A DNA stretch of 64,000 nt from contig NC_061772.1 of NCBI RefSeq assembly GCF_022458985.1, positions 30,986,506 to 31,050,505 of the forward strand, in the 5' to 3' direction. Positions 41,985 through 54,165 of this stretch are shown one piece after another. The notes beneath the pieces are model-generated. The model had not been told where the DNA came from, did not search any database, and saw only the letters and a list, made by a program, of their open reading frames with translations. A program made the position numbers and the translations under genes. This DNA is from Mugil cephalus. Lineage: Eukaryota > Chordata > Actinopteri > Mugiliformes > Mugilidae. Position 1 is the first letter of the stretch; every line of letters starts with the position of its first letter.

Positions 41985-42980
41985 GTTAGATCCCACAGGT
42001 AACAGGTAAGTCGGTAGTTGAGTCCCGTCAGTTGTGGTGACTTACCCCTAATGGATCTGTGCACTTGGTACGTGCCAGGTATTAATTTAAAGGCTAGGCT
42101 GGAAGCCCTAAGGACATAAGAATAGTTTTAAGTGGACTTGACTAGTGTGACCAATAAGAGCTCGGTGTCAGAGCTAGCATTCAGGTTTGCTTATAGTTTT
42201 ACTGTCTTGAGTACCAGCAAAAAGGGAGAAATAATCGTCAGCAAAGACTTCTGACCTTTGGAGTCAGATTTTATTTTCAGGTTCAGCTTAAGCAATTTGC
42301 AACAGCTCAGTTAATCAATCAAATCCAAAATCAGATATTTGTTAAAATAACATAAGAATTTCAGATAATCAATCCTGTAATACCTAATCAGAAATATCCT
42401 TATCGTATTCTGTTCTAAAAATCAATTAATCAAAAAGAATTACTTATGAACCAGGCCTATTCCAACTGAACTCTGTACAAAGTCCCAGGAATAGAAATCC
42501 AGAGGTATGAAAGATAAACCGACCTTCGTCTGCTAGGCAGGGGGGATCCAGACCAAACTTTAATTATTTTAAAAGCCAAAATAATACTGCTGGGGAGTCG
42601 GCTCAGTCCTCATGCAGCACAGTCTGTGTCCGAGGGGAAATTCTTGATAAGATATTAAGATACTTCTGCATTTCATCTTTTATACTCTTAAATCGAGACA
42701 CATCCTATTTTCCACACATCACCATGACCAACCATCACCCCACTACTTTCATCCAATGAGGATGTTACATTCATGACTTATTAATTAATACTTGGACATT
42801 GGTTTTCCACTGACTGGTTGTTTGGACATGTCCTAACCTGCCCTCAGCCCATAAGGTTTCAGTTCCCTTTCTGCCCCCACTGCCTGACATCTGTATCCTG
42901 TTTTTCTCATTCTGCTCCCGATTTCCCAACTTTAGTTACACTGGTTCAACTATTATTTATTTTACACTCTGTGTGTAACA
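41985..42980 (-). mobile_element. Probable solo LTR of an LTR retroelement (fossil)
   Basis: About 1 kb of DNA absent from the other chemokine units, bounded by TGTTA and TAACA. Read on minus, it has a TATAAAAG box (42684-42677) about two-thirds downstream of nothing else recognisable, followed by GC-richer leader-like sequence, as expected of U3-R-U5. No internal coding is present. Superfamily not determined; a target duplication was not evident. It lies in the same orientation as chemokine copy 1, ending 114 bases from its ATG. Confidence 0.45.
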
Positions 42981-43039
42981 TTCAATCACTGAAAATCTAC
43001 ACTGGATACGTTCAGCCTTGAATCAGAAAAACTCAACCT

Positions 43040-43145
43040 GGATCATAGAATAGAATAGAATAGAATAGAACATGCATTTAATGTCATTTCATGGGTAACA
43101 CAACAAGTAAATACAATCGTATCCGGTTCATAATTGAAACCATAG
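43040..43145. repeat. (TAGAA)n microsatellite and flank, unit 1
   Basis: 'catagaatagaatagaatag' is followed by a flank shared with the other units (ATGTCATTTCATGGGTAACA). The repeat is (TAGAA)n in units 1, 3 and 4 but has become (GAAGA)n of about 80 bp in unit 2 (51428-51510). Confidence 0.85.
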
Positions 43146-43545
43146 AATAATAAAAGATGACTCCACGGTCTCGTACGTCATATTATCCTGTGAAGAGAAG
43201 ATGACGAGAATTCAGATGGAAGAATCACCTCAGTCACTGCCACATTTCTTATCAAACTACGCAGGGATCCACAGATGTACGTCTGGGACTTTATACCTGG
43301 TGAAGTCATCGAAAAGAAAGACAAAGACAAACCCCTCCAAGGCCGGGACAACGGCTGGACATTGTTGAGGACATATTGACAGAACTGTGCAAAGGTTTAA
43401 GGCAGGTGTAAAAAATAAATGCTGCCAACTAAGAATGGTTTCAAAAATATAGATGATGATTTATTAGGTTCATTTTTATCAGTTTACAAAATGCAAAGAG
43501 TCACATCAATATGTGGTGTTACTGCCTTTACTAGACTTTACTCTA
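43146..43545. mobile_element. Insertion specific to unit 1, partly Tc1/mariner-like
   Basis: Against unit 2 (break after 'ttgaaaccatagaa') about 400 bp are extra here. The right part (GTGCAAAGGTTTAAGGCAGG, acaaaatgcaaagagtcaca) resembles terminal DNA of fish Tc1/mariner elements; the left part is unrecognised. No transposase frame is present. Confidence 0.4.
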
Positions 43546-44125
43546 GATAGGGTCAGGGTCTAGGTCCTCTGGCTCTACGTCAGGGTCTAGGTCCTCTGGC
43601 TCTACGTCAGGGTCTCCCTCTGACATGGAAACAAGACCAAGAGACTCCACCATGAACCAGAACCAGAACCAGGACCAGGACCTGGGCTCAGAACCATCTG
43701 GACTGATGAGTCAACACCAGTCACTTCACTCTGAGCTTTGATTTAAACACTCGACTTATTTATCATGACTTTACTCAGATGAAGAAAGAGTCACGTTGGA
43801 GTTTACGCTCATTTAATTCATTCATTAGTTTCTTGTTCTTTGGTTCTGATATCCTGACGTCTGGAGTCGTGTTTTTAGTCCTGAGCTCAACTCATGAAGT
43901 CATTTCTCAGTCAATGAATGAACTGAGGTGTTTCCTCTTTCACTTCCTCCTCCGTTCACGTGAATTAATCTGCTGAATGCTTTTTCTTCGAGGCTTAAAC
44001 GTTGTGGTTTTTCAGATGAACGGATCTGAAGTTTGGATCCAACTTCTGCATCAAGTTCAATGAAAATGTTGAACTGTGCTTTTAGGTTTCAGGTCAATCT
44101 GCTACTTTCTAGTAGCTCATTAGCA

Positions 44126-44350
44126 TTCCTCTCTGCTAATGTGCTACTTCTTAGCAGCATGTTAGCATGCCACTCTCCTAATGTGCTACTTCTTAGCAGC
44201 ATGTTAGCATGCCACTCTGCTAATATGCTACTTCTTAGCAGCATGTTAGCATGCCACTCTCCTAATGTGCTACTTCTTAGCAGCATGTTAGCATGCCACT
44301 CTGCTAATATGCTACTTCTTAGCAGCATGTTAGCATGCTACTCTGCTAAT
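44126..44350. repeat. 42-bp minisatellite, unit 1
   Basis: About five units containing gctacttcttagcagcatgt and TAGCATGCCACTCTGCTAAT occur. Unit 2 has one or two (52345-52395) and unit 3 about two (56380-56470), so copy number changed after duplication. Confidence 0.88.
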
Positions 44351-44639
44351 CTCCAGGGAGGACATCAGCGTGATCATCGATGACAAGTCTTCTCTTGCAT
44401 TTAAAAGGGTTTATTACAAGAAAGAACAATATCAAAAACTCAGTTGTTGAATCCTCTCTGTCGTTCAGCTGCTACAGTCGCCTTATATGTGATTCTTATC
44501 CCCAAGAACCACCATTCATGAACAAGGAAAACTTTTCTCCTGACGTCCAGTTGGTTTTACGAGCTGACAACTGGTAAATAACCTTTTAACCTTTAGATTT
44601 TGTACACATTTCACCAACAGGAAAAACACACAACCAACA

Positions 44640-45395
44640 TATCCTGGATTAATCCCTTATCCTGGTTTCATGCCACGGCCCCAGACTTATTCATCCATGG
44701 CCGTGATCTGGAACTATCTCTGCAGCCGCTCCCCGAACTCTCTTCATTTGAATGCCTTGCATTTAAATGTAAGTTCCCTTCCCCTGTGCTGCTCCTCCTC
44801 ATCTACCGACCATCCAAACCAAACTCGTCATTCATCTCTGAGAAATCAAATCTTCTCACAACTGTACATCATCGAAGGGACACACCCTGGACTTGGTCAT
44901 CACAAACTCTGCCCCTCTCACCAACCTGCAGGTACATGACCTTGGTGTGTCAGATCACACCAAACCCAATCATCATCCATAACCAGCATCACCTCCTCTG
45001 ACTCCAGTATCACTCTGTCATCAACAGTCACAAATCAAATCAACTCTGAATCCCAGTCTACCACCTGGTCCGTGCCTTTGTCTCCCCAGACTAGATTACT
45101 GCAACTTCTCATCGGGATCCCCAGCAAGAGCCTGCAGAGGCTCCAGTACATCCAAACCTCTGCAGCCAGGATCCTGGTGAGAGTGCGTAAACATGAGCAC
45201 ATCATCCCCATCCTCCGCTCACTCCCCTGGCTTCCTGTTTCCACCAGGATTCCACCACCACCTCAAAGAACACATCACGCTCCCTTCCAGAACCAGACTT
45301 AAGATCACGGGAGATAGGCCCACAACCCACCGACTGTTTCCAAAAACATTTCTTTTTAGTACAATTTTTGATTCTCCATCTAAGAAGTTTTAAAC
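44640..45395 (+). mobile_element. L2-type LINE, internally deleted, unit 1
   Basis: The left part encodes an endonuclease-domain piece (SSFECLAFKCKFPSPVLLLL, IYRPSKPNSSFISE, then TLDLVITNS-like). A jump then leads to the C-terminal region (SKSLQRLQYIQTSAARILVR, HIIPILRSLPWLPV) and ends near SKKF. The RT domain is missing. A nearly identical copy lies at 56767-57527, so the deletion predates the duplication. Confidence 0.8.
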
Positions 45396-45865
45396 TTTCT
45401 AAACCTTCTTATCTTGTTTTCTATTTGAAACATGATGATGGATAAAAGCTCTAATGTAAGAAACTCCACCACTGAGACTGGAAATGAAAAGAAAGTTTGG
45501 GCCTGACGGGAAGACGTTTCTTGTCCTGAACGTGGCAGTGTTTCTTAGAACATCCTCCAACACATTTCACTTTTAAAGACATCGGAAGAAAAACACTCTA
45601 CACTTCCTTATTCCACGAGAAACATGAAACCTCATCACATTCTACTTCCTGCTAACTCCTGGTTCACGTTCCTGTTTCCTTCATTAAATGTTTTTCTATG
45701 ATTCAATATGAAGTAATTCAGTCATTTAAAAATAAACAAAGACATCAGCAGGAGGTAAAGCTCCATAGAGACCAGAGGGCTGCTGCACAAAACCAGGATA
45801 AGGGATTAATCCTGGATATGTTGGTTATCCTGGATGAACTTATCCATGATGACGACTCTTCCATA

Positions 45866-46440
45866 GTCAGACGAGGAGGTGGTGGAGGACCACAGGAGGA
45901 ACCGGAGGAGTCCTGTCCCAGTCACCATCCAGGGTGAGGAGGTGGAGGCTGTGGACTCGTACAAGAACCTTGGGGTCCACATCAACAATAAACTGGTCAC
46001 ATGATGCAGACGCCCCCTACAGGAAAGGACAGAGCAGGACGATCTTCCTGAGGAGACTGACTCCTCTAGACCTTCTACCAGTCTATGGTGGCCAGTGGGC
46101 TCTCCTTCCCTGTGGTGTGATGGGGGGGAATAAACTAACTGGGGAGGAAAGCTGCTCGGTGCTGGGACTGAACTTGGACTGGTTGGAAACAGTGGCTGAG
46201 AGGAGGACGAAGGACAAAATCTGTTTAATGTTGGACAATCGCTCTCATTCTCTGATGTTCATCTCCTGCATTCAGAGGATCATTCACCCCAGAGCAGAAC
46301 TGAAGCTTCAGACGCTGCTTAGTGGCCACAGACATCAGCTCTGACCTCACTGAGCCCACATGTAGACGCACAACTGCTGCCACTTTGTGTACTGTACTTG
46401 TAAATGCCATTGTATTTGCCTTTGATAATAATTCATAAAT
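45866..46440 (+). mobile_element. Rex1-type LINE 3' fragment, unit 1
   Basis: It encodes a piece related to the LINE at 13.3-13.9 kb on minus (NLGVHINNK-like words, WSHDADAPYRKGQSRTIFLR, ETVAERRTKDKIC). The shared frame breaks show it is a dead copy. It directly abuts the BEL/Pao fossil. Confidence 0.75.
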
Positions 46441-48663
46441 ATGTTGTTGGACAGGATAAAATGTTAATTCATGTGTTTAAGAAGAAGGGGTTAATTTAAT
46501 TGTATTTACATAATTTGTTTAATGGCTGCAGTTGTAATCAGTTAATTGTGTTGCTACAGCAGCTAAAGTGATAACGCTGCATGCAAAGCATGGCCCGAGA
46601 TGTGTTAAGGACGTCTCTCATGACAAGCGGCCAACAAGGTATTTTTCGTTACATTCGTGATGTATTTTGTTTATATTTACACAGCGCAATTTTTATGCTT
46701 TGTTATTTTCTGTGCAGTCATTATTGCAAACTGATATATTTTATTGTTTATGTCTTAGTTCTCACGGCATGAAAGCAAGAGGGCGAGATGGATGGAGAAA
46801 AGCCTGATAAATGCCAGTTTCAAAGAACCCGATCCGTGTCTGCTCCACACGGGAAGGAGAGGAAGAGGCCGGTGTAACATTAAGTGAAGTCCATACATGT
46901 GCTGCTGCATTATGGTGATTAGACTGAGTCTGAAGCGTAACTTTTTAAAGTGAAGCCAGGAAACTCTCCGCCTGCCTAAGTAAAGTGGAGAGAGACCCGA
47001 ACTACACTAAGCAAAAGTTTTGGGATAAGGAAAGAGTGGATGTTGATAAGTGATTTTTGTTAGAAGTTAAGGGGAATCATTTTATATTGTGTACTTGATG
47101 CATCTGTAATTTAAACCCATTATCTTTTCAATGAATGTTCAGAGTATTTGTGTTTGTGATTTCACTGGGTTTAAATTGACACTAGCTTTAAGTTTGATAA
47201 GTTGCTAATGCTAAAACAGTCATCTGATACGATTTGTGTTTACAAATCAAGTCAAGCATAATCACTTTGTCTACATACAGTGATTAAAGAATCTCTCTTA
47301 AACCTACTGTAACTCAGTTTAACACAGATAACAACATATACACACATAACAGAGGCGCTGAAGATTTCTCAAAATGTCTGACACAAACACTGAGTCCTGC
47401 CATAAAGATGTAGGATCACCTGCTGAACCTGAAGCCACAAACACACAATCAGCAGAAGCACAAATTCTGCGAAGAAGCAGAAGAAACCGAACTTGGACAG
47501 AAAAGGAACAGGAACTTAAAGAGAAAAGGCTGAAGACTCTGCAGCATAGATACAAAATCATCTATGAGAAATGGAGGTACCATGCAAGGGTAGGCAAAGA
47601 AATACTGTCTGATACGGCCTCAGAAGATGATTTAAAGTCATTGATTGAAGATATTAAAGTTGCTTGCTCTAATGTTAAGACTATCTATGAAGAGTTACGT
47701 AGAGTTCAAGCACCAGACCCAGATGTGAAGCGTAGAGTCGACACATGTGTATCCCTCTCCGATCATATTATACAAAGGGCAGTGAGAAATCTGACAGGAC
47801 ACCCAGAGCAGGAAAAGGCAGAACCCTGGCCTGACGTTGGATCAATCCTAGATTCCACAACTTCTTCATCAAAGTCTCACAAGTCAAGGTATGGTTCTGT
47901 CCACTCCAGCATCCTCTCTGTAAAAAGAAATGAGGCTCTCAAGAAGTGCTGGCGGTGTTGGATGAACAAGATAAGGAAGCAACAGAACTGCAAAGATTAG
48001 AAGCTGAAGATAAACATCAGCTGCCACAGTTCGAGTATGAGAAGCTAGCTAGACAACAAGCGATCCAAGAAAGGCGCAGAAAGATTGAACGCCTAGAGGA
48101 AGTAAAGAAACTGAATGCTGCAATGACTCGAACAAAGGTCTATGCCCAAGTTGAGAACTGCAGCACACTTCAACTGCTGAATGATGCAGAATCAGGAGCA
48201 GACTTTAAAGTTCCTTTAAAGTTCCTGACCCCAATGGTTCAACATTCATACCACAACCTCATCCAGTCATAACTCAGGCCCCAGTCCCTCAAGTCTGCCA
48301 CCTACACCCCTAGCTCCAGTGATTCCAACATTCCCGACTCAAACTCAGAGAAATTCAGACATTGCTTTGGTCAGTGTGCTAGCTGAAGCTATTAATGCTA
48401 ATCGTCTCCTACACCAGAACCTGCAGTGTTTACTGGAGACTCCTTGAAGTTTAATGATTGGCGATTGTCATTTGAAACATTAATTCACAGGAAAAACATT
48501 TCCAAGAATGAAAAATTGTTCTACCTAAGACAATATCTAGGTGACCCAGCAAAGAAGGCGGTGGAAGGTTTCTTCCTACTAGGGACAGAGACAGCTTATG
48601 ACTCAGCCTGGCAGCTATTGGAAAAACGCTTTGGAGACCCTTTCATAGTAGGAAAGTCCTTCA
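46441..48663 (+). mobile_element. BEL/Pao LTR-retroelement fossil, unit 1 (leader and gag part)
   Basis: It has AT-rich LTR/leader-like sequence (46441-47370), then a coiled, charged Gag-type region (from 47374) and a segment typical of BEL/Pao Gag (FNDWRLSFETLIHRKNISKN, LFYLRQYLGDPAKKAVEGFF, LEKRFGDPF) ending at about 48660, where the 28-bp minisatellite begins. No protease, RT or integrase is present. It is broken, with a few breaks, and truncated at the right. The sister copy at about 58290-60510 shows the insertion predates the segmental duplication. Confidence 0.8.
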
Positions 48664-48665
48664 GA

Positions 48666-48890
48666 AGTAGCTCTCCAGCTAATAGCAGCTCACTCCTACT
48701 CCCACAGTTGTATAGCAGCTCCTCCTAGCTTCGTAAGCTCCAGCTAATTAGCTCTCCTAGCAGCTCCTCCTAGCTCCCAGCTAATAGCAGCTCCTCCTAG
48801 CCTCCAGCTAGACTAATAGCTAGCTCCTCCTAAACCTCCCAGCTAACAGTAGCTCCTCCTAGCCTCCCAGCTAATAGTAGCTCCTCCTAG
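48666..48890. repeat. 28-bp minisatellite, unit 2 (irregular)
   Basis: Same family as 38995-39530 and pole3 intron 3, but with many small indels and only about seven units. Confidence 0.85.
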
Positions 48891-50040
48891 CTAGCTTTGT
48901 CGCTCTAAATTCTCCTATGACATCAATTCAATCTTAAACAAAGCTTGAAACATTGAGACATTTTAATATTTTTATTATTTTCTCAGCTTGTGTTCAGTTG
49001 CTGTGACATTTTCAAACCAGTATTTCTTCTATTTCTTCTATTTCCTGCTGAAGTGAACATTCATCTCTGTGTAATCATCGGTGTCTGGAGACAGATGGAG
49101 TGTTTTCAAGAGTTTCTCTCGTCTCTGTAGAACTGGTGTTGGCACGACTACTTTACATCAAACAATGGAAGCATTGAAGAGTCCAACAGGCTTTTATTCT
49201 CGTCCTCCTCTATCACCTCTTATTTCCCTCTTCCCTGCACAGCCTCTCCATCTTACACAGAAACATCAAGTGAAGAATCCTGGTGGATGACGTTGTTCTT
49301 CAGAGCCTCATCAGGTCTGAAATGACTCTAATCAGCTGTGGTGCTTCATGCTGCTGATTATAAACACTAATCTGAGTCAGATGTTGATCTAGAAACCTAA
49401 ATATCTGATTTACTGTCTTACAGATGTCATTTCATTGGCAAACATTTATTTTAGCTGTAGACTGTGTCTCCTTCTGGTTTTCTCTTTCTATTTCCTGTTA
49501 AAAACTGTTTCACCTTGTTCCAGCTACCCTGGTTTGGTTTCATTCTTTTCAGCTCAACCTCTCATGTGCGACTCTACACTTATTTTTTTCATTCTGTCAA
49601 ACTGTATAAACACATTGACCTAAAACCAGACTAAAACCATCAAATCCCGGTGGGAAAAAGTTAGAAAACCACAAACATGTAGAACCAACCATTTTAGAAC
49701 TAAGATTGTAAATCTAACCTGGATCATTTTCAACCAGTAATAATGTCTAAATGTCTCTAAACTGTCTCCTGTCTCCATAGATTGAATATAGCCTCACTGT
49801 TCCCTAGCAGCCATTGACACATCATGTCCTGATTGGTTGATGGATGCATGTTTCCACCAATAGGAAAGGGGCTGTCATGTTGTGTTTCTTTCTATCATGT
49901 GTAGTTGGCTAGCTCTCTCCTACTACTCTGCTAATATGCTACTTCCCAGAGCTTCCTAGCCTCCAAATGCTAAATAGCATCTCCTTCTAGCGTCCTAGCT
50001 ACCCACACTGCAGGGAGTTCAAAGAGAGCACGCTCATGAT
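48891..50040. other. Duplicated spacer, unit 2
   Basis: Nearly identical to 39531-40680 over its whole length, with scattered single-base changes and a few short insertions. No gene was recognised. Confidence 0.6.
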
Positions 50041-50390
50041 TCATTTATTCATTTATTTATTTTATTTAACAGGAACAAAACAAACGACATCACCAGAGAC
50101 GACTGGGAGGACGTCATGTCTTTAAGACTTGTTGCTTCTTTGTCCCTGGCCAGACTTTTAAATACAATGAGACAATCACACAACTACGGTGAATCTATTT
50201 ACACACTCGGCACAAAAACAAAGATAAATAAATAACTGGTTTAGCCCAGTACAAGATGGCGGGCCCATCTCCAGCATCCAGCAGAAACCAAACAGATGAA
50301 ACAGCCAAAATACGAAAATAAAAAAGATGTGAGAACTAATTCCAGTTGTTTCATTTCCATGAGCTCAGTGATGACGGATTCATTCATTCA

Positions 50391-51048
50391 TTAATTCTTC
50401 TTGGAGCTGGAGGTGGTGGAGCTGGATGTGGTGGAGCTGGAGGTGGTGGAGTTGGGTGGTGGAGTTGATTTCAGGAAGTCTTTCAGATGCTTCTGTGCAA
50501 ACTTTGATTCAGGATCAACGCAGATGACAACATTCTTCTTAGTTGTGACTCTGTAAGAAACACAGAGAAGTCGACTGTGAGGTCAGCGCCCTCAGATAAG
50601 ACATCCAGACAATGAACCTGAGAAAGGGACCAACAGAGTCCAGCAGCACTTCCTGTTTCTACTCACATCATGGCTTTGGTTTTGCAGTGGTCTGGGCTCA
50701 TCTCTACACGCTGCACCATGCGCTTGGGGATGATTACTGGTTTGATATCCTCTGGACAGCAGCTGCTTCTACTCAACTCGTCCATAGCAAATGAAGCTGA
50801 AAACACAAACACACTCATTTAATATGAAGCATGGACAGGCTGGAGACATGAACTCAGAGAGGACACAGAGACATGAACTCATAGAGGACACAGAGACAAG
50901 AACTCAGAGAGGACACAGAGACATGAACTCAGAGAGGACAGAGAGACATGAACTCAGAGAGGACACAGAGACACTTACCGGCAGCAACATGACGAAAAAG
51001 CAGGAAGCAGTCAAGAGTCAGGAGTGTGAGGATCAGTAGTGTCTTCAT
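50391..51048 (-). CDS. CC chemokine, copy 2 (Ser/Thr tail)
   Basis: Exons in gene order: 51048-50979, 50796-50667, 50550-50391, GT-AG with the same phases as copy 1; 119 residues. The signal peptide (MKTLLILTLLTLDCFLLFRH) and four-cysteine core are as in copy 1, with an N-terminal change to ASFAMDELSRSSCCPEDI. The tail is read in another frame of the minisatellite and gives NSTTSSSTTSSSTTSSSKKN, a mucin-like Ser/Thr stretch likely to be O-glycosylated (inference), with an N-S-T sequon. A TATA box lies about 160 bases upstream of the ATG. Function in leukocyte attraction is inferred from family. Confidence 0.88.
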
Positions 51049-51204
51049 GCTTCAGGCTGGAGTCTGGATGGAGCTGGATGAAGCTGGATGAAGCTGGATG
51101 AAGCTGGATGGAGCTGGGTGAAGCTGGATGAAGCTGGGTGAAGCTGGGTGAAGCTCTCTAATGAGATGGAGCTGGAGGATGAGCTCTGAGAGGCTCCGTC
51201 CTCT

Positions 51205-51211
51205 CTTTATA
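51205..51211 (-). promoter_or_regulatory. TATA box of chemokine copy 2
   Basis: TATAAAG on minus, within GCATGCATATAAAGAGAGGA, 157 bases upstream of the ATG. The same box and flank are present in copies 3 and 4 but not in copy 1. Confidence 0.7.
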
Positions 51212-51427
51212 TGCATGCCCAGCTTGTCTTTCTCGGAGAGAATTATTCTAAGAACAGTCTGCTTCCTCCTTCAGTTCTGCCACTGCTTCTCTTTTCTCTC
51301 TCTCGGGTTATTTTTTGCAGTACAGAGAAAACGTGAAGTTGATGAAGACTATTCCGAAAAGACTCGTACACAGAAAACACATCTGGATACGTTCAGCCTT
51401 AAATCAGAAAACTCAACCTGGATCATA

Positions 51428-51510
51428 GAATAGAATAGAAGAGAAGAGAAGAGAAGAGAAGAGAAGAGAAGAGAAGAGAAGAGAAGAGAAGAGAAGAGAA
51501 GAGAAGAGAA
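51428..51510. repeat. (GAAGA)n microsatellite, unit 2
   Basis: About sixteen GAAGA pentamers follow two or three TAGAA units; elsewhere in the array the same site is pure (TAGAA)n. Confidence 0.92.
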
Positions 51511-52537
51511 CATGCATTAAATGTCATTTCATGGGTAACACAACAAGTAAATACAATGGTATCCAGTTCATAATTGAAACCATAGAACGTCAGGGTCTAG
51601 GTCGTCTGGATCTACGTCAGGGTCTAGGTCCTCTGGCTCTAGTCTCTGGGTCCAGTAGGATCAGAGACTCAGTGGAAACTCAGAGGATGAAAAACACGTC
51701 CAGATTATTTGTCTAAATGTGAAGACGTCCAGCAGAGACATGAGCTCAGAACCGACCCAGGTCCACCAGCTACTGTCTGGACCAGTCTGGACACAAGTGG
51801 TCTTCATGGAAGAGCTGCAGCCAAACATCCCTCTGACATGGAAACAAGACCAAGAGACTCCACCATGAACCAGAACCAGAACCAGGACCAGGACCTGGGC
51901 TCAGAACCATCTGGACTGATGAGTCAACACCAGTCACTTCACTCTGAGCTTTGATTTAAACACTCGACTTATTTATCATGACTTTACTCAGATGAAGAAA
52001 GAGTCACGTTGGAGTTTACGCTCATTTAATTCATTCATTAGTTTCTTGTTCTTTGGTTCTGATATCCTGACGTCTGGAGTCGTGTTTTTAGTCCTGAGCT
52101 GAACTCATGAAGTCATTTCTCAGTCAATGAATGAACTGAGGTGTTTCCTCTTTCACTTCCTCCTCTGTTCACGTGAATTAATCTGCTGAATGCTTTTTCT
52201 TCGAGGCTTAAACGTTGTGGTTTTTCAGATGAACGGATCTGAAGTTTGGATCCAACTTCTGCATCAAGTTCAATGAAAATGTTGAACTGTGCTTTTAGGT
52301 TTCAGGTCAATCTGCTCATTTCTAGTAGCTCATTAGCATTCCTCTCTGCTAATGTGCTACTTCTTAGCAGCATGTTAGCATGCCACTCTGCTAATCACCA
52401 GGGAGGACATCAGCATGATCATCGATGACAAGTCTTCTCTTGCATTTAAAAAGGTTTATTACAAGAAAGAACAATGTCAAAAACTCAGTTGTTGAATCCT
52501 CTCTGTCGTTCAGCTGCTACAGTCTCCTTATATGTGG
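51511..52537. other. Duplicated spacer right of chemokine copy 2
   Basis: It corresponds to 43600-44485 of unit 1, 55570-56600 of unit 3 and 63240-64000 of unit 4. Open frames such as 51709-51954 recur in unit 3 through duplication. No domain was recognised. At about 52537 the match jumps to the spacer before the next chemokine. Confidence 0.6.
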
Positions 52538-52734
52538 TTGTATGTAAATCTAACCTGGACATTTTTCAACCAGTAATAATGTCTAAATGTCTCTAAACTG
52601 TCTCCTGTCTCCATAGACTGAATATAGCCTCACTGTTCCTTAGCAACCACTGAACTCATGGCTGATTGGTTGATGAGCCATGTCTCCACGATAGAAAGCG
52701 CCTGCAGTTGTGTTTCTTTCATCATGTGTAGTTG

Positions 52735-53000
52735 CTAGCTCCTCCTCCTGCTAGCTCTCATCCTCCTGCTAGCTCTCCACCTTGCTATATCCTCCTCCTG
52801 CTAGCTCTTCCACTTAGCTAGCTCCTCCTCTCTGCTAGCTCTCTCCTTTTGCTAGCTCTCTCCTCTGGCTAGCTCTCTGTCTGCTAGCTCAATTCTCCTG
52901 TAGCTCTCCCTCTTGCTAGCTCTCTCCTCCTAAGCTCTGACTCCTTTGCTAGCTCTCTCTTTTGCTAGCTCTCTCCTTTGCTAGCTCTTCCTCTAGCTAG
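52735..53000. repeat. (GCTAGCTCTCCTC)n minisatellite, irregular
   Basis: About seventeen units of 12-16 bp occur, with many small indels. It lies where units 1 and 2 have 'agctggctagctctctcct', apparently an expansion of that word. Confidence 0.8.
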
Positions 53001-54165
53001 TGTTTCATCGCGAACCAAACATGACGACAATTTCAGAACAAGCTCAGTTATTAGAACAGTCTAGTTTTACTTGGTCTAGAACACTGTTAAATGATCTATA
53101 GGCTGAAGTTTCTACTAATAGAAACAGAGATCATGGAGAAGAGTCTGATGTAGTCGTTTAAATGGTTTTTTATTTAAGAGTCTAGAGGATTGAATATTTA
53201 TTTCAAACCTTAGTGGTATAGCAATATAGCTTGAGATCTGTCCACGCTGAAATATCTCCAGCATTTAATGGTCCCCATTAAGAAGCGATGAACGCGACTC
53301 CACTGATACGCTATGAGGTTAGCTAGCTGTTGAATTATTTAATCATTTTCATCAGGACCAAATCACTGGCATTGACTTCTGTGCTTCAGGACGTGTTCAT
53401 GAGGCTCTAGATAGCTTGACTCTAATAGCATGTGGGCTCTGAGTCCGACACATGGAATGGCGTCTGAACAACAGAGGGTCATGAGTAGCAGATGTTCTAA
53501 CATCTAGCTCAGTAACCAGTACAATATACTTTTACTGTAATTAAGTGTCATTTTTCGGCAAACTTTAATTTTATTTCTTTTTACTCTTTCTCCCCACGTT
53601 TGTCCACAAATATCAGGACTTTCTGTCCTTCCACTGGACAAACAGCTCATTACTTTTTAACTTTTTACTTTTTAACCTGCAAGATTGGAATGATGTCAAT
53701 ACTTACATGATCAGCACACGACTAGCATGTGGACTTAATGAAAGAATTATCGAAGAGGAAGGTAAGAGGAGAACTAGAGAGGAGAAGAGGAGAGGAGGAA
53801 AGAGCTAGGAGGAGGAAAGGAAGAGGACGCGAAGAAGAGGAGGAGGAAGTTAGGAAGAAGAGGAGGAAGGGAGGAGGAAGAGGCAGGACGGAGGTTTAGA
53901 GGAAGAAGGAGAAGAGGAGGAGGAGAGGAGGAACGGGAATTAAACAGAATGAATGTGAGAAGCAAGAGTAGTCAGGATGCAGAGGAGGAGGAGAGGAAGG
54001 AGCACAAGGGCGTAATGGTGAAAAGGTGATGAGTCAGAGTCAGATCCTATTTAAGAAAAATGATCAGAATGATTCACTGGTTTGAACTAATACAGAGTAT
54101 TTTACAGAAGCTATCAGTTAGGTTTTCTTTAGTAGTACAAATGTGTACTTTTGCACCTGCTCTTA
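53001..54165. other. DNA unique to the copy 2 / copy 3 junction
   Basis: It is not found in the other units. It includes a purine-rich (AGGAGGA) tract at 53755-54000. No gene was recognised. Confidence 0.45.
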
